Source of the DNA: Hetaerina americana
Lineage: Eukaryota > Arthropoda > Insecta > Odonata > Calopterygidae
Assembly: GCA_022747635.1 (NCBI GenBank)
Contig: JAKTNV010000001.1
Coordinates: 29,305,990-29,369,989 of the forward strand
Direction: 5' to 3'
Length of the DNA: 64,000 nt
The notes under the pieces: generated by a model
Databases searched by the model: none
Told to the model about the DNA's origin: nothing
The model's input: only the letters and a program-made list of their open reading frames with translations
Translations under genes and position numbers: made by a program
Shown here: piece after piece, positions 11,606 through 24,530 of the stretch
Layout: each line of letters begins with the position of its first letter
How positions within the stretch are numbered: position 1 is the first letter of the stretch

Positions 11606-12519
11606 CATTTTCGAGGGGAGGTCTCAAAATGAAGGCCATTTCGACCTTGGAAAGGAAATTTTGCATCCACAGTGGCAAAATAATGCCAGGTCAAAATTCT
11701 CCCCCTGCCCAGCGCTAATGACTTTCTCTGGCGTGTTTCGGAGAACTTAGAAGGTGAACATAATTAAAACTGTCGCCAATGGAATATTATGTGTGAGTCT
11801 GTCTTTGCCAATGTGTCCGTTGACAGAAATGCAGCCAGTGATAATTTAAAATAAGCTTAGGTTAAAAAAAAGTAGTGGAGGTAAATAATCAATGACTGTA
11901 TTGGAAACTCTTAGGTGTTTCTGCAAGTTTGAAACATTAGGAAGAATCGCAAATGAATATGTATAATTACAGAAAATACTACTAACTCCGTAGATTGTGC
12001 GCAAAATAACTATCGATCAATGAGGATGAGATTGGGGACAATGAAAAAAAAACCTGCACATTACTAGGGCGCTACCCCGATGTTTAAAAAAAGACGTAAA
12101 TGTGAGAAAAACATTTTAAATATTCACCTGTGAAAAGCAAAAAGGTTAATGACGGAACAAATTTAATGCCATCGGATGGCTTTGTTTGAGCAACCTGCAT
12201 GTGCTCATAATTGGCTTGTACTTTTGATACCCGGCTCCTTCGATCATGAGCCGGATTACCCTAATAGCGTTCTGGGTTTAAAGGAAAATATCAGTATTGG
12301 AAAAAAATCCATCGTAACTTATAGATTCTAATGCGTACCCATCGGCAAAAATCCAAACGAAATACCCTGCCAAAATGATTGAAATAATTATCTAAATACA
12401 ATCCTCTGATAATGAGATGGATGGAACGAGCACTTATCGGCATGCCTCGACTAATATAAACCACAATTTTCATCCTACCGACGATTCATCGCGAATTGGT
12501 ATTACTTTTCTCACCCCCA
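11606..12519. other. AT-rich non-coding DNA
   Basis: Nothing recognised. Confidence 0.5.
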
Positions 12520-12970
12520 CTACGCAAAAACCACCTCACTAATCCCATTCAAACATCTCACTTTCCCTGAGGCCCTTTCCCTGCCGTGACCTATCAGACG
12601 AGAGACACCAGAATGAGCGTTTTCGCAGGGTTGGACGCGGGAAATTTAGGATCACTTGTGCGTATCCGTAATGCTCCGCGGATCGTGGCTTCGCGACCAC
12701 CAAGCGGTGTGGGGTAAAAAAAGCGGGGGGTGGATCACACTTTCTTTCGGGAAGCAGAAAGCAGCACATGGGGAGGGGGGAGGAGGGACGAGGAAGTGAG
12801 TGACGTCGTGTGCGAGGGAGGGAGACGGCTTGGCGCGATTGATGGCACTGAAAAAAGTGAATATCGGGGAGCGCAACGGACGAAGTGATTGGCGGGATGG
12901 AGCGGGAGAAGAGATGGGGGATTGACGTGGCGGTAGATGCGGCTGGATGAACGCTGGAAAGATTCACTTT
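12520..12970. other. GC-rich segment, no gene identified
   Basis: G-rich on the plus strand in 12720-12830. The minus-strand 142-codon frame is Ser/Pro-rich and without a domain. Confidence 0.45.
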
Positions 12971-14999
12971 TCATCGTGGAAACGACCAGGGAAATTTTAT
13001 AACGGAAAATGGCATTATGGTCATTCCTCTTGATCTATCTTAACGGGATTTTTTGAAAAATAGACGCCGGGTGAAAGTTAAATGACGTGATTGACAGCTA
13101 TCAAAAATAATCTGGGACCCCGGAGGCAATTTTTATGTTTAAGCTACATCACTCTATCGTTGATGAGGATCATTTTTACCAGAAGTAGATTAGAAGCTAC
13201 ATTAAGGGAAATATGACAGCATGAAGTCGTGTTAACAGGTTAGCACAGGTTAAATTTAACCCAGGTATTATACAGTAACATCTACCGTATCCTATCTACA
13301 AGGTTTTTAAATTATTCCAATTTAATTATACTTCAAAATCAGGACATCATTAGCGCTGCAATCAAAAAAGAAAATTTCTCCAACCTGTGTGTGCATGGAA
13401 AAAGTGAGTGCTGCATTTTTTAATTAATGTCCTATCTATCCCTTAACTGGACAGTTTCCTGCATATAAGTTATTAAAATTTATTTATCTAATTACTAAAA
13501 GCATTGAATAATTTCTACGAATACTCAATAATCCACGTAATTCATATGTTATTGGAATAGTCAAAATGCTTGATCGATGATTTAATAGCCTTTGTAACAA
13601 TAAAATTTTGTAAAACTACTGTTATCATTTGAATGAATAGGAAGATTCGATACCTGGGTGCATTTTGGATAAAATACGAAGACCGAAGTGTTGGGAGATA
13701 GGATAACAATGGGCTCACAATCACATTTCATGACATTAACTATTAATCGGAGGTGCAGCAAGAGCAAAAATCTTGTCGAGTTTTCCTGTTAACTCCAAAT
13801 TCAAATTACTTGATCAGACGTTGAAATCTCTGTTGAAATATAGTCAGCCCCTCAGAAGAGATCCATATTACTCATTGCACGTACGATCATTGGTTTAAAT
13901 TAAGTCGAGCACTATCATGTCGTTTAAGATGCGAAAGAGTAGAACTTCTCATTAATATATGTTTATTTTTATCATTTTTTAAAAGATATATGTGATGTAA
14001 TTATGATGAATCACCTTATGTATGATGAATTTATCTCAGCTGAGAAACGATTCACTTGGGAAAAAATGGAGTATTCATAGTGCATACGCCAACTTTTTTA
14101 TTTCATTATACCAAGATTTCAAACTTTAAGTCAAATTTTTTAAAGAACTTCAATTGTTACTGGAATACGAATAGCACTATTTCGTGACGACGTATGTATT
14201 TTACTCAATGTTGAATCGGAAATTATAGATCGTAACAACTTAGGAACTAGTATTAATATTGCCTATTTTGCTTGTTCCCTTTACAGATTAATGAAGAAAT
14301 TCTAATCAATCAAAAACTCCATTTCATAAAGAAAATGAAAACTTTATCTTGCAGAAATGACCGCAGGTGACGTTACTACAAAACAAGAAAATACCCATGT
14401 TCTAGGTGAAATCCATATTAGTGCAGGTTGAATTTCAAATTGAAATAATAGTACGATGAGGGAAGCTCTTGAATGACTAGCTCACTCCTTCAAATTTAGT
14501 TTTCACCAATAAACAAATATATCATTAAACTTATTTTAAAAGGCTTCCTGGGTAGATTGCGGAAGACGGAGCAATTTTGATCACATTAAGTTAGATACAG
14601 AAAAGCATTTGTTCCATTGATTGACGTAGGCGGCCAAGGTCCGCCAGATATCGTGACATTTATACAAACAATGCTGCTGGCACTGACATTCTTCCGCTTA
14701 TATTGACGGTTCACCTATTAATAAAAACTTTTGCTAGCAGAGGAAAGTATAAATAATAGAACATTCCTACAAGTGATTACGAAAGTTATAACTACGGAAA
14801 ATTCTTTTAAATGAACAATTTCAACTGATATTTATATTTTTTTAGTACCGAGGCAACGCCTTGACATACGCAGTATCACATGCATACTGGTGACTCAAAA
14901 CACAAGAATTAAATACGTAACAACTGAGAATTTTAGGACCATTTGCCTTTATGCTAAATTTACATATTATGTTGAAATTAAAAACATTTTCGAAACAGA
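12971..14999. other. AT-rich non-coding DNA
   Basis: No gene, RNA or repeat family is recognised. Confidence 0.55.
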
Positions 15000-16430
15000 A
15001 AAGCCACAATCTCCCGGGGAGACGAGATGGGCCGGTCCTTAACGGTCCAAAGACTGACCTGTGGTCTGCTTCCTCCCCCATCTGGTGCATGCGATCCTGG
15101 AGAAGGCCTCCCTCCGCCCCTCCCCTTTCTTCCTCACCCGCGACCCCACCCTCTTCCCTATTTTGCCAACGTTTACTGAGACGTCTCCTTATCGGCTGTG
15201 ATCAAGGCGCTCCGGGGGATCGAGTGGCTCCTCTACGCAAGGATTCCGTGCAGTCACTACACTGCACTTTTAGGTTGCACAGTCCTCTCCTCCCCTCGGG
15301 AAGTAAAAGTGGTCCAGCTGAGATGGTGCGGGGTAAGGGATGGAGAGAACTTGGCACACGGAACGCGGCCAGGAGGAGGCGTAAATTTACTGCCGGTAGG
15401 GGCAGCCAGGGACATGGGTTGAGAGCCCTTATAGACCTCACAATGGGATGATACTTTTTTCCCTGTGACGGGCCGATAAGGCCCTCACGATGATCACCAT
15501 GGACAGGACATGGCTGATAAAACCGGTAGATTGCCAAAAATCACATCCATCGACGAGGAAGAGCAGAAAAGTACGCTCCGTAAAACTCTTCAAAGTTCAG
15601 AGATACTTGGTGGTGGACAAGTTTGTGTTCCCTTTAACGGGGATGTTCCCACTTGAGCACCACAAGATAATCCACCACCTTCAGAAATCATCGGCACAAT
15701 CCGCGTCGGCAGCGCACAATGAAAATCCAAAACACTACCAAATCCAAACAACTAAGTTCTGCAACTAATCCATGACGGCAGCCCACAGACCAAGGCCGGT
15801 TTCACGCGTTTTCCGAAAGAATCCCCGGTAAAAAAAACGGAAGAGCTTTCACGACACGGGAAAAGAACGAGCACTGAAGTTGATCCCAGGCTGGTGTCTG
15901 GAGGAGCGTCTGTAGCCTTCACGCCGCTCGGAAATATTTGTATGGCATAGAAAGAGAGAGGTAGCGGTGAGAGTTAAGAACGCCAAGGGCCCAACAGCGA
16001 GCAGTCTTCCAGCCAACCCAACCTTCGCCTCCGCCAGTGAGCCAGAATGATACTGAGGCCAACAAAGCGAAAGTACAGCGATCTCTCTCTCTCCGTCGAC
16101 CTCCCTTCCTTCCTACCTACCCCCCTCTTTCCCCACCCCTCCCCCTTGTTTGGGATCCGTGACCACGTGACCAAGAAAGTGAGGGGCCGGGTGGTGGATG
16201 TGAACGCTGCAGTGCCGTGGAACCCCGCGAGCGGCAGAAGAACTATTCGTGCAGACACCGGAAGTGTGCGGATTCATGGGGATGCGATCAACCTTTACAG
16301 ACAGCTTTCGGAATCCGGGATGCGGAAATCGACGGTCGCCTAAGTAACGTTTTGGCGATTGCCATTTTAATATTCTTAAGGAATCCGGGAGTAAAAAGTG
16401 CTGCTTTACGGTTTATTCGACGAAAATTCC
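15000..16430. other. GC-rich region, no gene identified
   Basis: Two GC-rich patches (about 15000-15480 and 15780-16330) are separated by a neutral stretch. The longest frame (166 codons, 14951-15451) has no recognised domain and competes with a 111-codon frame on the other strand. Confidence 0.45.
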
Positions 16431-16983
16431 GATAAAAACCTTAGCAATCGCGACTTATCTTCTATATAAAGAGCTTACCAGCCGATTGTTTCTGCATTTA
16501 TGCCTACCCATTGCGGAAGCAGGCATTTTCGTAAAACAAAATTTAAGAGGATAGATAAATAGTTTAGAAGTCAATAATTCTATCGACGTTTGAATTAGTT
16601 CAACACCCACATAATGTCGCTGAATTTAATGAACTTAAACAAGGCTTAATACTACATACGGAAAATTTAACCCAAATAAATGTATCCAGCTGAATCATCG
16701 GAATCATTATTCAAAATCTGAATCCTGGAAGAATCCACTTTCTATGTTTTTTGTTACTCGGAAAAAATTTTGGATTATGTGAGTTTATATTGCTATCTAT
16801 ATTTATCAATCCAAAATTCACCTTCTAATATAGAGAATATGGAATTTTATGGAGGTATTTCATCATTGAAATAATAAATAAATAATAAGAACAAGTTTTA
16901 GAGAAAAACCCAGAAAAAGACTCTATTTAAACTATCCTTTCCAATCTAAGATCAGGGAAATAAGCGGGGATCTTTTGAAGACA
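16431..16983. other. AT-rich non-coding DNA
   Basis: Nothing recognised. Confidence 0.5.
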
Positions 16984-16996
16984 TATCGGCATGAAT

Positions 16997-17275
16997 TGGG
17001 TCGCGGTAGTCCAGTGGGTAGAGCGCTGGGCTGCTGACCAGAGGGTCCCAGGTTCGATGCCCGGGCAAAGCACTCTGGGCACCTTCAGCTCAACCCAAGC
17101 TTAAGTGATTTTTCGGGTACCAGGTCTTCCTGGGAAACCATAACCGGAACAGGGAAAGGAACTGGCCCCCCTACCCTGATATGTGAATTTTCACACGCCG
17201 TATAGGGCTTAGTACTGGGTGATCTCTACCATCACCTACTAAACCGACCTTCGGTTTGATTACTGTTTATGGTTT
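16997..17275 (+). mobile_element. Complete tRNA-derived SINE with 13-bp target-site duplication
   Basis: The head contains an A box (TAGTCCAGTGGG, 17007-17018) and B box (GGTTCGATGCC, 17051-17061) in tRNA spacing. A body with TTTTTCGGGTACCAGG and GGAAAGGAACTGGCCCCCC follows, and the 3' end has a small hairpin (AAACCGACCTTCGGTTT) then GATTACTG. The 13-mer TATCGGCATGAAT flanks it exactly (16984-16996 and 17276-17288), so both ends are defined and the element is 279 bp. Exact duplication suggests a fairly young insertion. Related copies lie at 5288-5431, 17566-17745 and 42397-42620. It encodes no protein and needs a LINE reverse transcriptase in trans. Confidence 0.9.
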
Positions 17276-17565
17276 TATCGGCATGAATATTGGATTACGA
17301 AAGACCTCACGGAATTTCAATGCACTACCAGCAGGAGACTTCAACGCCCGTTAGGAAGATTTTCAAGTAATTGGAGTCCAAATATTGCTGGACAGATTGA
17401 ATAATTAGATTGGTAAATATAATCACAGGTACAAAATTTTAGAGTAAAAATTTAAAATAATCTATTCATGGGATAGTTGTCAATATTAACAAAATAGACT
17501 ACAACGTGGAATTACGAACACCGTACATACACACTTACTGGTTTCAATGAAGAAAATTTAATTGC

Positions 17566-17745
17566 TAACCTACCAAAGTCATCAAACCGAAAGTCAGTTT
17601 GATACATGAAGGTAGAGCTAAATAATAAGCCCAACGACGTGTGAAATTTATACATCAGGGTAGGGGAGTCAGTTCCTTTCCCTGTGCCGCCTATAGTTTC
17701 CTAGGAGGATCTGGTACCCGAAAAATCACCCAGATTGGGCGAAGC
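17566..17745 (-). repeat. 5'-truncated copy of the 16997 SINE family
   Basis: On the minus strand it runs from a TGATTTTTCGGGTACCAG motif through CAGGGAAAGGAACTGACTCC to the 3' hairpin and GATGACTTTGG. It lacks the tRNA head and is more diverged than the 16997 copy. It lies about 290 bases away in opposite orientation, so the two could pair as a long inverted repeat. Confidence 0.8.
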
Positions 17746-18539
17746 TATACAGATGTATAATATCTCAAACTTTAACGCACCAAACCCAATTGTGTACTCA
17801 ATTTAACAATGTAGGGATTACAATAAAGAAATCTTAACGAGAAGTCTGAATAAATAGTGAAAAATATGGGATATAAATATTTTATACCACACAACATTAA
17901 CTTAAAATCATTAATACTCTCAATTGTGACAAAAATTAACATATGAAAAGAGAGCAAAGACGTCCAATGAAAAAGATATTTGAATTTAAAAATATGAGGA
18001 AACTTTCCCAAGTATGATTATCGAAGAATAAAAAAAGTTAAATGGCTTTATAAACTTTTTCTTTCTGCCATTTCGCACGAACATTAATGTTAATATTATT
18101 GCCGTTACTTAATTAGGCTAAGGCCCTATTGATCTAAAAAAAATAGCATCCACCGTAAGGATTAAATTAACTCTCTGAAGACTAGATTAGCATAGAACAC
18201 TCATGTCGTACAAAGAGTGCTCATACTTGAACTTTTAGTTACTTGACGGGATTCCTGTACTGGTGATGCATAAAAAAGCTGACAAAAAACCATAAAGATC
18301 GAAAATTTGTAATCCTTTATAAATTTACGTGAAATATCAGCGCGTGCTCATGTGCGTATTTATCAAACAAATATAAGAATAAATTTTTGGGGGAAATTAC
18401 GCTGGAGCTTTAAAAATAATTAATACCCATACATTGCATTTCCCTTCCGATAAAAATTTTTGGAATGGATAATTTAAATGAATCATCATCTTCCTTCAAT
18501 CTATTCTAGAAATTTCATTGTTTGATAGACCTCCTAGGG
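17746..18539. other. AT-rich non-coding DNA
   Basis: Nothing recognised. Confidence 0.5.
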
Positions 18540-19060
18540 GAGCCTCCCTGGTGGGGGTGTGGGGAAGTTGAACCACTCCTTCCCTAGCCTCAATGATCTC
18601 GGAGATGGTGGCGGACGGCTAACGGTTCAAGCACCACAGGGTAAAAACAGGCGGAGGATTGATGCCCTATGCCATCCGAGCGTCTTCACCATCCATCCCA
18701 TCTGGTAGAGGCTCTCGCTTTTGCCTCCCCGTCGGATGAAGGAGGGGAGGTGAGGCTCCTCCGCCCAGCCTGCGCCGAGGGAGAGTGAGTGGGGCAGCCG
18801 CAGTGGGCACGAGAGAAAGAGGCGCAGGAAACATCACCACCACCAACACTGAGATTCCCGTTACCCCACTGATCCAGCGCGGACTACAAAAGGTCCCGGC
18901 TCGCGCATGCGCAACGCTCTGAAGGTTGGGGCTAACGGCCGATAGGAGCGCTGCAAACGGAATCCCTCACGCCCCTCTCAGAAGTGGGATACGCGGAGGG
19001 GAGGGGCTAGAGGTGGGAAGGTGGAAGGGCATGCGTGTAAGGAAGGGGTAAGGGTAACAA
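18540..19060. other. GC-rich segment, no gene identified
   Basis: CpG-rich patch; short frames only. Confidence 0.45.
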
Positions 19061-19498
19061 TAGGGTGTCAGGGAACGAGAGAGGTCAAAAACCTGGGCAG
19101 GTGTCGCAGTCACGGCGCCTCGCACTAGTACTTGCGGCAAGCGGTGCTTTATTACAGTGCCGACATGTTATGTTCAAAACAGGTTTTTTACCCTCATGGT
19201 GGCTGATAACTATTGTGCACTCCACAACATCCATGCATCAAACTGGTTTGTACACCACCGATGACTTAGTACAGGAAAATAATTAAATCGATTCCATATT
19301 AAAGAACGAAATAAGAGGGAAAACAAAGATAAAAAATATATATTTTTTTAAAAAATAGCACATATTTTCATGCATACAAAGTAAGGTTTAAGTGTTCATT
19401 TTGAAACGCAAGTGTAAAAATCTCGGTTTATTTGAATTCTCCCTCTCCCCAACCTTAAGGATCACTACCTCTACTTTTCCTTAACTTCGAAAATGAGT

Positions 19499-19501
<3 letters not shown>
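19061..19501. other. Non-coding DNA
   Basis: Nothing recognised. A 73-codon frame here has no motif. Confidence 0.45.

Positions 19502-19536
<35 letters not shown>
19502..19536. repeat. (TA)n microsatellite
   Basis: About 35 bases of TA repeat just upstream of the 19567 inverted repeat. Confidence 0.95.
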
Positions 19537-19540
<4 letters not shown>

Positions 19541-19566
19541 AATACGGAAACACTCACACGAGCAGC

Positions 19567-19767
19567 ATAATAATGGGACGACACAATAGAACACAAATAA
19601 AATAGTAATATTTAAAAGGACAATCACACGGTAAAATGTTTGAGCTTTCGGCCTTCTCCGAGGCCTTCTTCAAGTAAGAAGGCCGAAAGCTCAAACATTT
19701 TACCGTGTGAGTGTCCTTTTAAGTGTTACTATTTTATTTGTGTTCTATTGTGCCGTCCCATTATTAT
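19567..19767. mobile_element. Inverted-repeat (foldback) element, 91-bp arms
   Basis: The left arm (19567-19657) and right arm (19677-19767) are reverse complements at 87 of 91 positions, around a 19-base centre. Reading outward, each arm has CCGAAAGCTCAAAC, then GTGTGAGTGTCC or a variant, then TGTGTTCTATTGTG and CCGTCCCATTATTAT. The same order recurs in the element at 29091-29286, and in part at 5538-5580 and 28631-28926. Arms this similar over this length imply recent origin or correction by gene conversion. It encodes no protein. It lies between AT and AAAT microsatellites. A transposon foldback or a head-to-head pair of retroelement terminal repeats are both possible. Confidence 0.85.
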
Positions 19768-19770
19768 ATA

Positions 19771-19888
<118 letters not shown>

Positions 19889-20029
19889 GCACACATATAA
19901 AAGAGAAAAACAAATATAATAAATAACATGGACGAAAAGTCGACGATAGAAGTCTCCGCGAATGTTCCCCATTTTATATGGACTCTTGAACTCCTGTCCG
20001 TAGAAAGAAGTCTGACATCATGATGATTC

Positions 20030-21060
20030 ATGGACCACATAGCAAGGACCCATCGAAGAAAACCTAGCAGTTTTCGTCGGTGGTCCGGAGTGCATCACTG
20101 CGTGGGAAGGCTTTGGGTGGCCGCCACCCGACAAAGCACCCCACTCCTCCTCCACCCACCTACTCCTTTCCCCGCCTCGAAGCCGCCTGGTACCCGACAC
20201 TTCCCTTACACTCATGCAGACAGACAGCACACGAGGCGAGAAGACCGCCAAAAACTTTCTCCACCGCCCACGCCTCCCCCTCCCCTTCGCGCAAACGGGT
20301 GATCCTTCTTTTATCCATCATTTTTTTATCACTATTTTTTCCTCCCAATTTTCGGACGGGGTAGCCGGGCGAGAGCGGACGGCGCGAACTTGGCGTCGCC
20401 GGGCTAGCCCCCAGCCACATCCTCCGCGTGACCCAGATATAGGTCAACCGCCCAGGGGGCGGGTAACCTTGCGGGAAGGGAGAAAGAGAACCCTCGGGGG
20501 AGGTGCTGGAGGGGGGTAAGGAGGTTGTGCGGGAGGCGATTTGGGAGGGGGAGTGCGGGGGCGTGGGCGAACTTTTCCATGGGGGGGTAATGCCCTCCCA
20601 ATCTCCTCTTCAGCATCGCCTCCAACCGTCCGTATCTGGCCGTTTTAAACAGCACTCTGCCTATTTTGTACTCTGCGTCTCACTTCTCCCCTTCCACCAC
20701 CTTCCACCTCTGCCCCCATCCCTTCTCCACCGCCCCTTTCCTTTCATTTGATCTGCACGGCCCTCGTCGCTCCCACCCCTGTTCCCCTCCCGCCCACCCA
20801 CACGCACACACTCTCAACCCCAACTTAAACACACACACATAAACGCACACGCACACCCCTGCCCTCGAAGTCGGGCGAAACATGAGCGGCGAGCTTGACG
20901 TCAGACGACGTCATTTTTTTTAATCGTCCCTCTTCGACCTTCTTCCCCTCCTCCTCCCACCCCCGACGTGCTCTCTACATATGAACGCCTTTGATGCCTA
21001 ACCTCTCCCTCCCATCGGTTCCCACCCTCCCTCCCTGCCCCCTTGCCTCCATCCCCATCG
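20030..21060. other. GC-rich region with a G-run cluster
   Basis: Strongly GC-rich. At 20496-20567 the plus strand carries at least six runs of three or more G. From 20680 to 21060 the plus strand is C+T-rich. Open frames in all registers are Pro/Arg/Ser-rich and lack motifs. Confidence 0.5.
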
Positions 21061-21818
21061 TAAGAATCGGCCAATTGTTGTCCTCCAACACGGAGGTGAA
21101 GAGATGCATGGAAGATGGAGACAGTAGGAGGGTGGTGAGGTAGAGGGCAATGTATCCATCCAACTTAATCCAAGAAGATTACGAAACCTGCACTGAAGGA
21201 GTAATGAATGTTCTGCGGACTGCGTGGTTCATGGAATCGATTTCGTGTAGTGGGCCAATTACACGGTCGATTACTGCGATTTCGAGGATCCCGTTACTTT
21301 TATTTAGGCTCGCACGCCCTGCAAAAAAAAACGCAACTTCGGGATGTGGACCCACGAAAGGGGGGCAATGAGAGGTTTTGACGAATGCGACGTACTTGGC
21401 TGTATCCTGTTTGAAAGACGAGCATCTTTCGTCGACGCTATCTCACCGCCGTGTTCGTGACCACAGAACACATCCCCCACCCTGGTCTCAATTTTTTCCT
21501 CACTAAAATGAGGTCTGGTGTTCGAGCAAGCCGGAAATCTATTCTTAATAAGGGACAAAACCCGACAGAATCGATTCAAATTTATTTTCCCCTGTAAAAT
21601 ACCGTGGAGGACAGTTGTTCCCGCTGCCTCGCTCTTGCAATGGGGTTAAATGGATAGGTATCAAAAGAAACAAAATTCGTTTTGCCAACACTAGGTGGTG
21701 TGTTCAAAACTTCAACCGTCCGCATATAATCATAAAGAATGGAAACGTGTATGCATACCATATAAGTTCGGTATTATCTCTATTTTAAAAGATTTTTCCG
21801 AAAATAATTACCGTTAAA
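21061..21818. other. Non-coding DNA
   Basis: Nothing recognised. Confidence 0.45.
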
Positions 21819-21819
21819 T

Positions 21820-21873
<54 letters not shown>

Positions 21874-21923
21874 TAAATATATATATATAGTATATATATA
21901 TATTTATATATATTTATATACAC

Positions 21924-21969
<46 letters not shown>

Positions 21970-22001
21970 TTATTTATTTATTTATATATGTGTGTGTGTG
22001 T
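21819..22001. repeat. Compound (TA)n / (TTTA)n / (GT)n microsatellite
   Basis: Several TA blocks are interrupted by ATATAAATAT and TTTATATATA units, ending in (TTTA)n and (TG)n. Confidence 0.95.
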
Positions 22002-24396
22002 GATCAACTATTTATAAATCAATAGATGGATCTGGCTTCGTTCGTGAAAGATATTACACTAAATTAAAATAACATCGTTTAATTTATTTTAATGCAGTTC
22101 CGCAATGATTACGCGTAGTAGTAACCTTCAGGAACTTCGTAGAGCTGGAAGAATCACGCATTCTTATATATGCAACCATTTGTTTTATTAAACTTCTTGC
22201 GCCATCGAAAACGGCAACTGTCCGGGCTCTCGATACTGCCCGAATTAAATGCTGAAATCTCATCTTAACAACTTTCAAAAAGAAGTCTGTGTATGTTTCA
22301 TAAACTTTCCAAGCCTTCACTGTTCCCCACTAATCTATTTCTCCTCTATTCTCAACCTAAACTAACTCTATTCTATGTTTAGAATATACCCCCACTATCC
22401 GATATTTTGTATCCTCTTCGGAGAAAATTTGGAATTTTCTGACATTAATCTTACCTAGAGGTTGCCTTTGAAATGTACAGCATTAATTTATCAATCAAAT
22501 ACTATCAGTAAGTAATTAATTAGTAGCACCGATAAAAAAACTAGAAATTATCTAATAAGAGCGCATGAACTGAATTCAGGTCTTGTTTATGGGATACATG
22601 AAGCAATAATTGGAGAATAAAATAGTCAGTCATTTGTGAGTAAAAAAACTAATTCTTATGATAGAAAAATATATGATGATATTTTAATATTTATACAAAA
22701 AACCGTATTAAATTTGATTTTAAGGTGTATTTCGATCAATTACACTAATTAATCTCCGCTGGCCTAAATTCCATGAGTGTACAATTTTAACTCTGTTAAC
22801 GTTGGCCTTCAAATGTGCCCTCATATTTATAGGCAACCGGTTGGGTGATGTTTGGGTGAAATCGCAATGAACGAATTGTGTAATTAATTTTTTATGAATA
22901 ATGATGGTTGAATTATAAGCCTATTAATATTTGACATGCATGACTATAAAAATTCAAAATTACAGTCCGGGAAACAACTTTAAGTACCTTCAATTTTGCG
23001 AAAAACTCGACTGTAGATCACACATTGCCAGCCGTAGGCGACTTGTTGCATTTGCCAATTTTTACAAAAGTAACAACTCTATCTTACTTTATCGTTATAT
23101 TTTCCCTCAACCCGTCTAATGACACCTAGGCTCTTAAAGGGTGACACGCACATACTTCTGATGGGTGTACCCAATGAAATGCCTGGTGCTAGTTTAACAC
23201 CAGCGTATTTGTCCTGTTCAGAGATACTTAATTCGATCCCATCTATTATAATATGCGTCTTGTTCTACTCTTTTGTTCCAAAACTTTAATGATAAAAATT
23301 TTCTGCTATATATTTCCAACCCCTCACATCCTTGGACCATGCCGATATCTGGTCTAAATTGCTAGAGACCGACAATTTTCTGCTGTCCTAACTTCTCGGT
23401 CAATCACTGTGTATCCTGCAAATAATATGAGGAAATAATGCAACCTGGCAGTGTCACAAACAATATAAGCAATAAGAGAGAATGGGGAATCCATCTTGCC
23501 AATCCAATCCACTTGGGAGAATCCATCAATCTCTAAATTCGGACCTGACACCTCGAAATGGACGGTCAGTAGTCGCTTCAAAAACCCCATTCTTTGCCTT
23601 TTGGCGGAGAATCTGAATATGTTCATAAGATTTTAACCGACTGTGTTTTGTTTTCTCCGTGAGACTGACCAAAATACTGCCAATTGAGTTATTTAAACCT
23701 CTGGAATAAAGGCCAATAATTATCCACAGAGGTAGAATTACCGCCTGACACGACCTCATTATTTGTGTATTGGAGCGTTCCTTTTCTTGGCAAAGGTAAA
23801 AACAAACGATTAACGGTTGGAGAGAAACATTTGTCAGTGTCAATCAAGGTGACACTCAGCAACTTTTCAATGTCAAAATGCATCTGATTACAAATCTGCA
23901 AGCCACTTTCTTTAATTTTGACAGGAACAAATAGCTTAGCCAGTTCATGCTCATTTATGTTTGTATATTATTCCCTATTAATGTTTAATTGGAACATAGA
24001 TATTGTAAGGAGTAAAATTATTAGAAGCCCTCGAATTAAAACGGATTTAATTAAAGCATGTCATCGTCACTCACGGCAAATTTCATATTGATTACAAATA
24101 TTTTTGGACTAGCGGCAGAAAAAAACTCCTGCGTATAAGCTCATAGATAGCATTTGGGAAAAATATTAGGGAACCCCAGCTTTCAAGATTTTTCATTGCT
24201 TTTCCGCAATAGAACGTTTAAAAGAATAACGGAATGGCTACTGACAATGACTGAAAGGACCGCTTCTCCATGAAAGGACTTAATTATTTGCTTCTTGGAA
24301 AATTTCTCTTGTTTTAGCTTGTCGATATATTTGGCAGTGAATTTTGGATCGGCGGTCATTCGCATTTTGAAAGCGCGAAGTTTGGTCCAGGAAATG
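22002..24396. other. AT-rich non-coding DNA, possible old coding relic
   Basis: Minus-strand frames between 23354 and 23901 overlap in three registers and read as plausible globular protein pieces, but no family is recognised and no continuous frame exists. Otherwise there is nothing to report. Confidence 0.4.
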
Positions 24397-24460
24397 TTAT
24401 TATTATTATTGGTATTCTACCGGTTAAGGTGGGTTTTCGATGGACACAGCCAATACAACG
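24397..24460 (-). repeat. LINE 3'-end fragment with (TAA)n tail
   Basis: On the minus strand, GTGTCCATCGAAAACCCACC runs into TTAACCGGTAGAATACC and then a (AAT)n tail (plus-strand 24397-24410). It matches the 3' terminus of the full LINE at 29352-32716. The element may extend rightward to about 24530, but upstream similarity to the full LINE is weak. Confidence 0.7.
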
Positions 24461-24530
24461 GTACAATGACATACCTACCCGGATCTCATAACAAAATAAA
24501 ATCTCATAAATATACCAGTACACGCTAGGA

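Noticed and set aside
14951..15451. 166-codon plus-strand frame as a gene
   Set aside because: No recognisable motif, competing frames on both strands, and composition-driven.
16997..17070. Functional tRNA gene
   Set aside because: A and B boxes are good, but the sequence continues into a SINE body, is bounded by a 13-bp target duplication about 280 bp long overall, and does not close as an acceptor stem.
23354..23901. Possible unknown protein relic on the minus strand
   Set aside because: Three short frames overlap in different registers and could be joined, but no family motif is recognised, so I did not call a gene.
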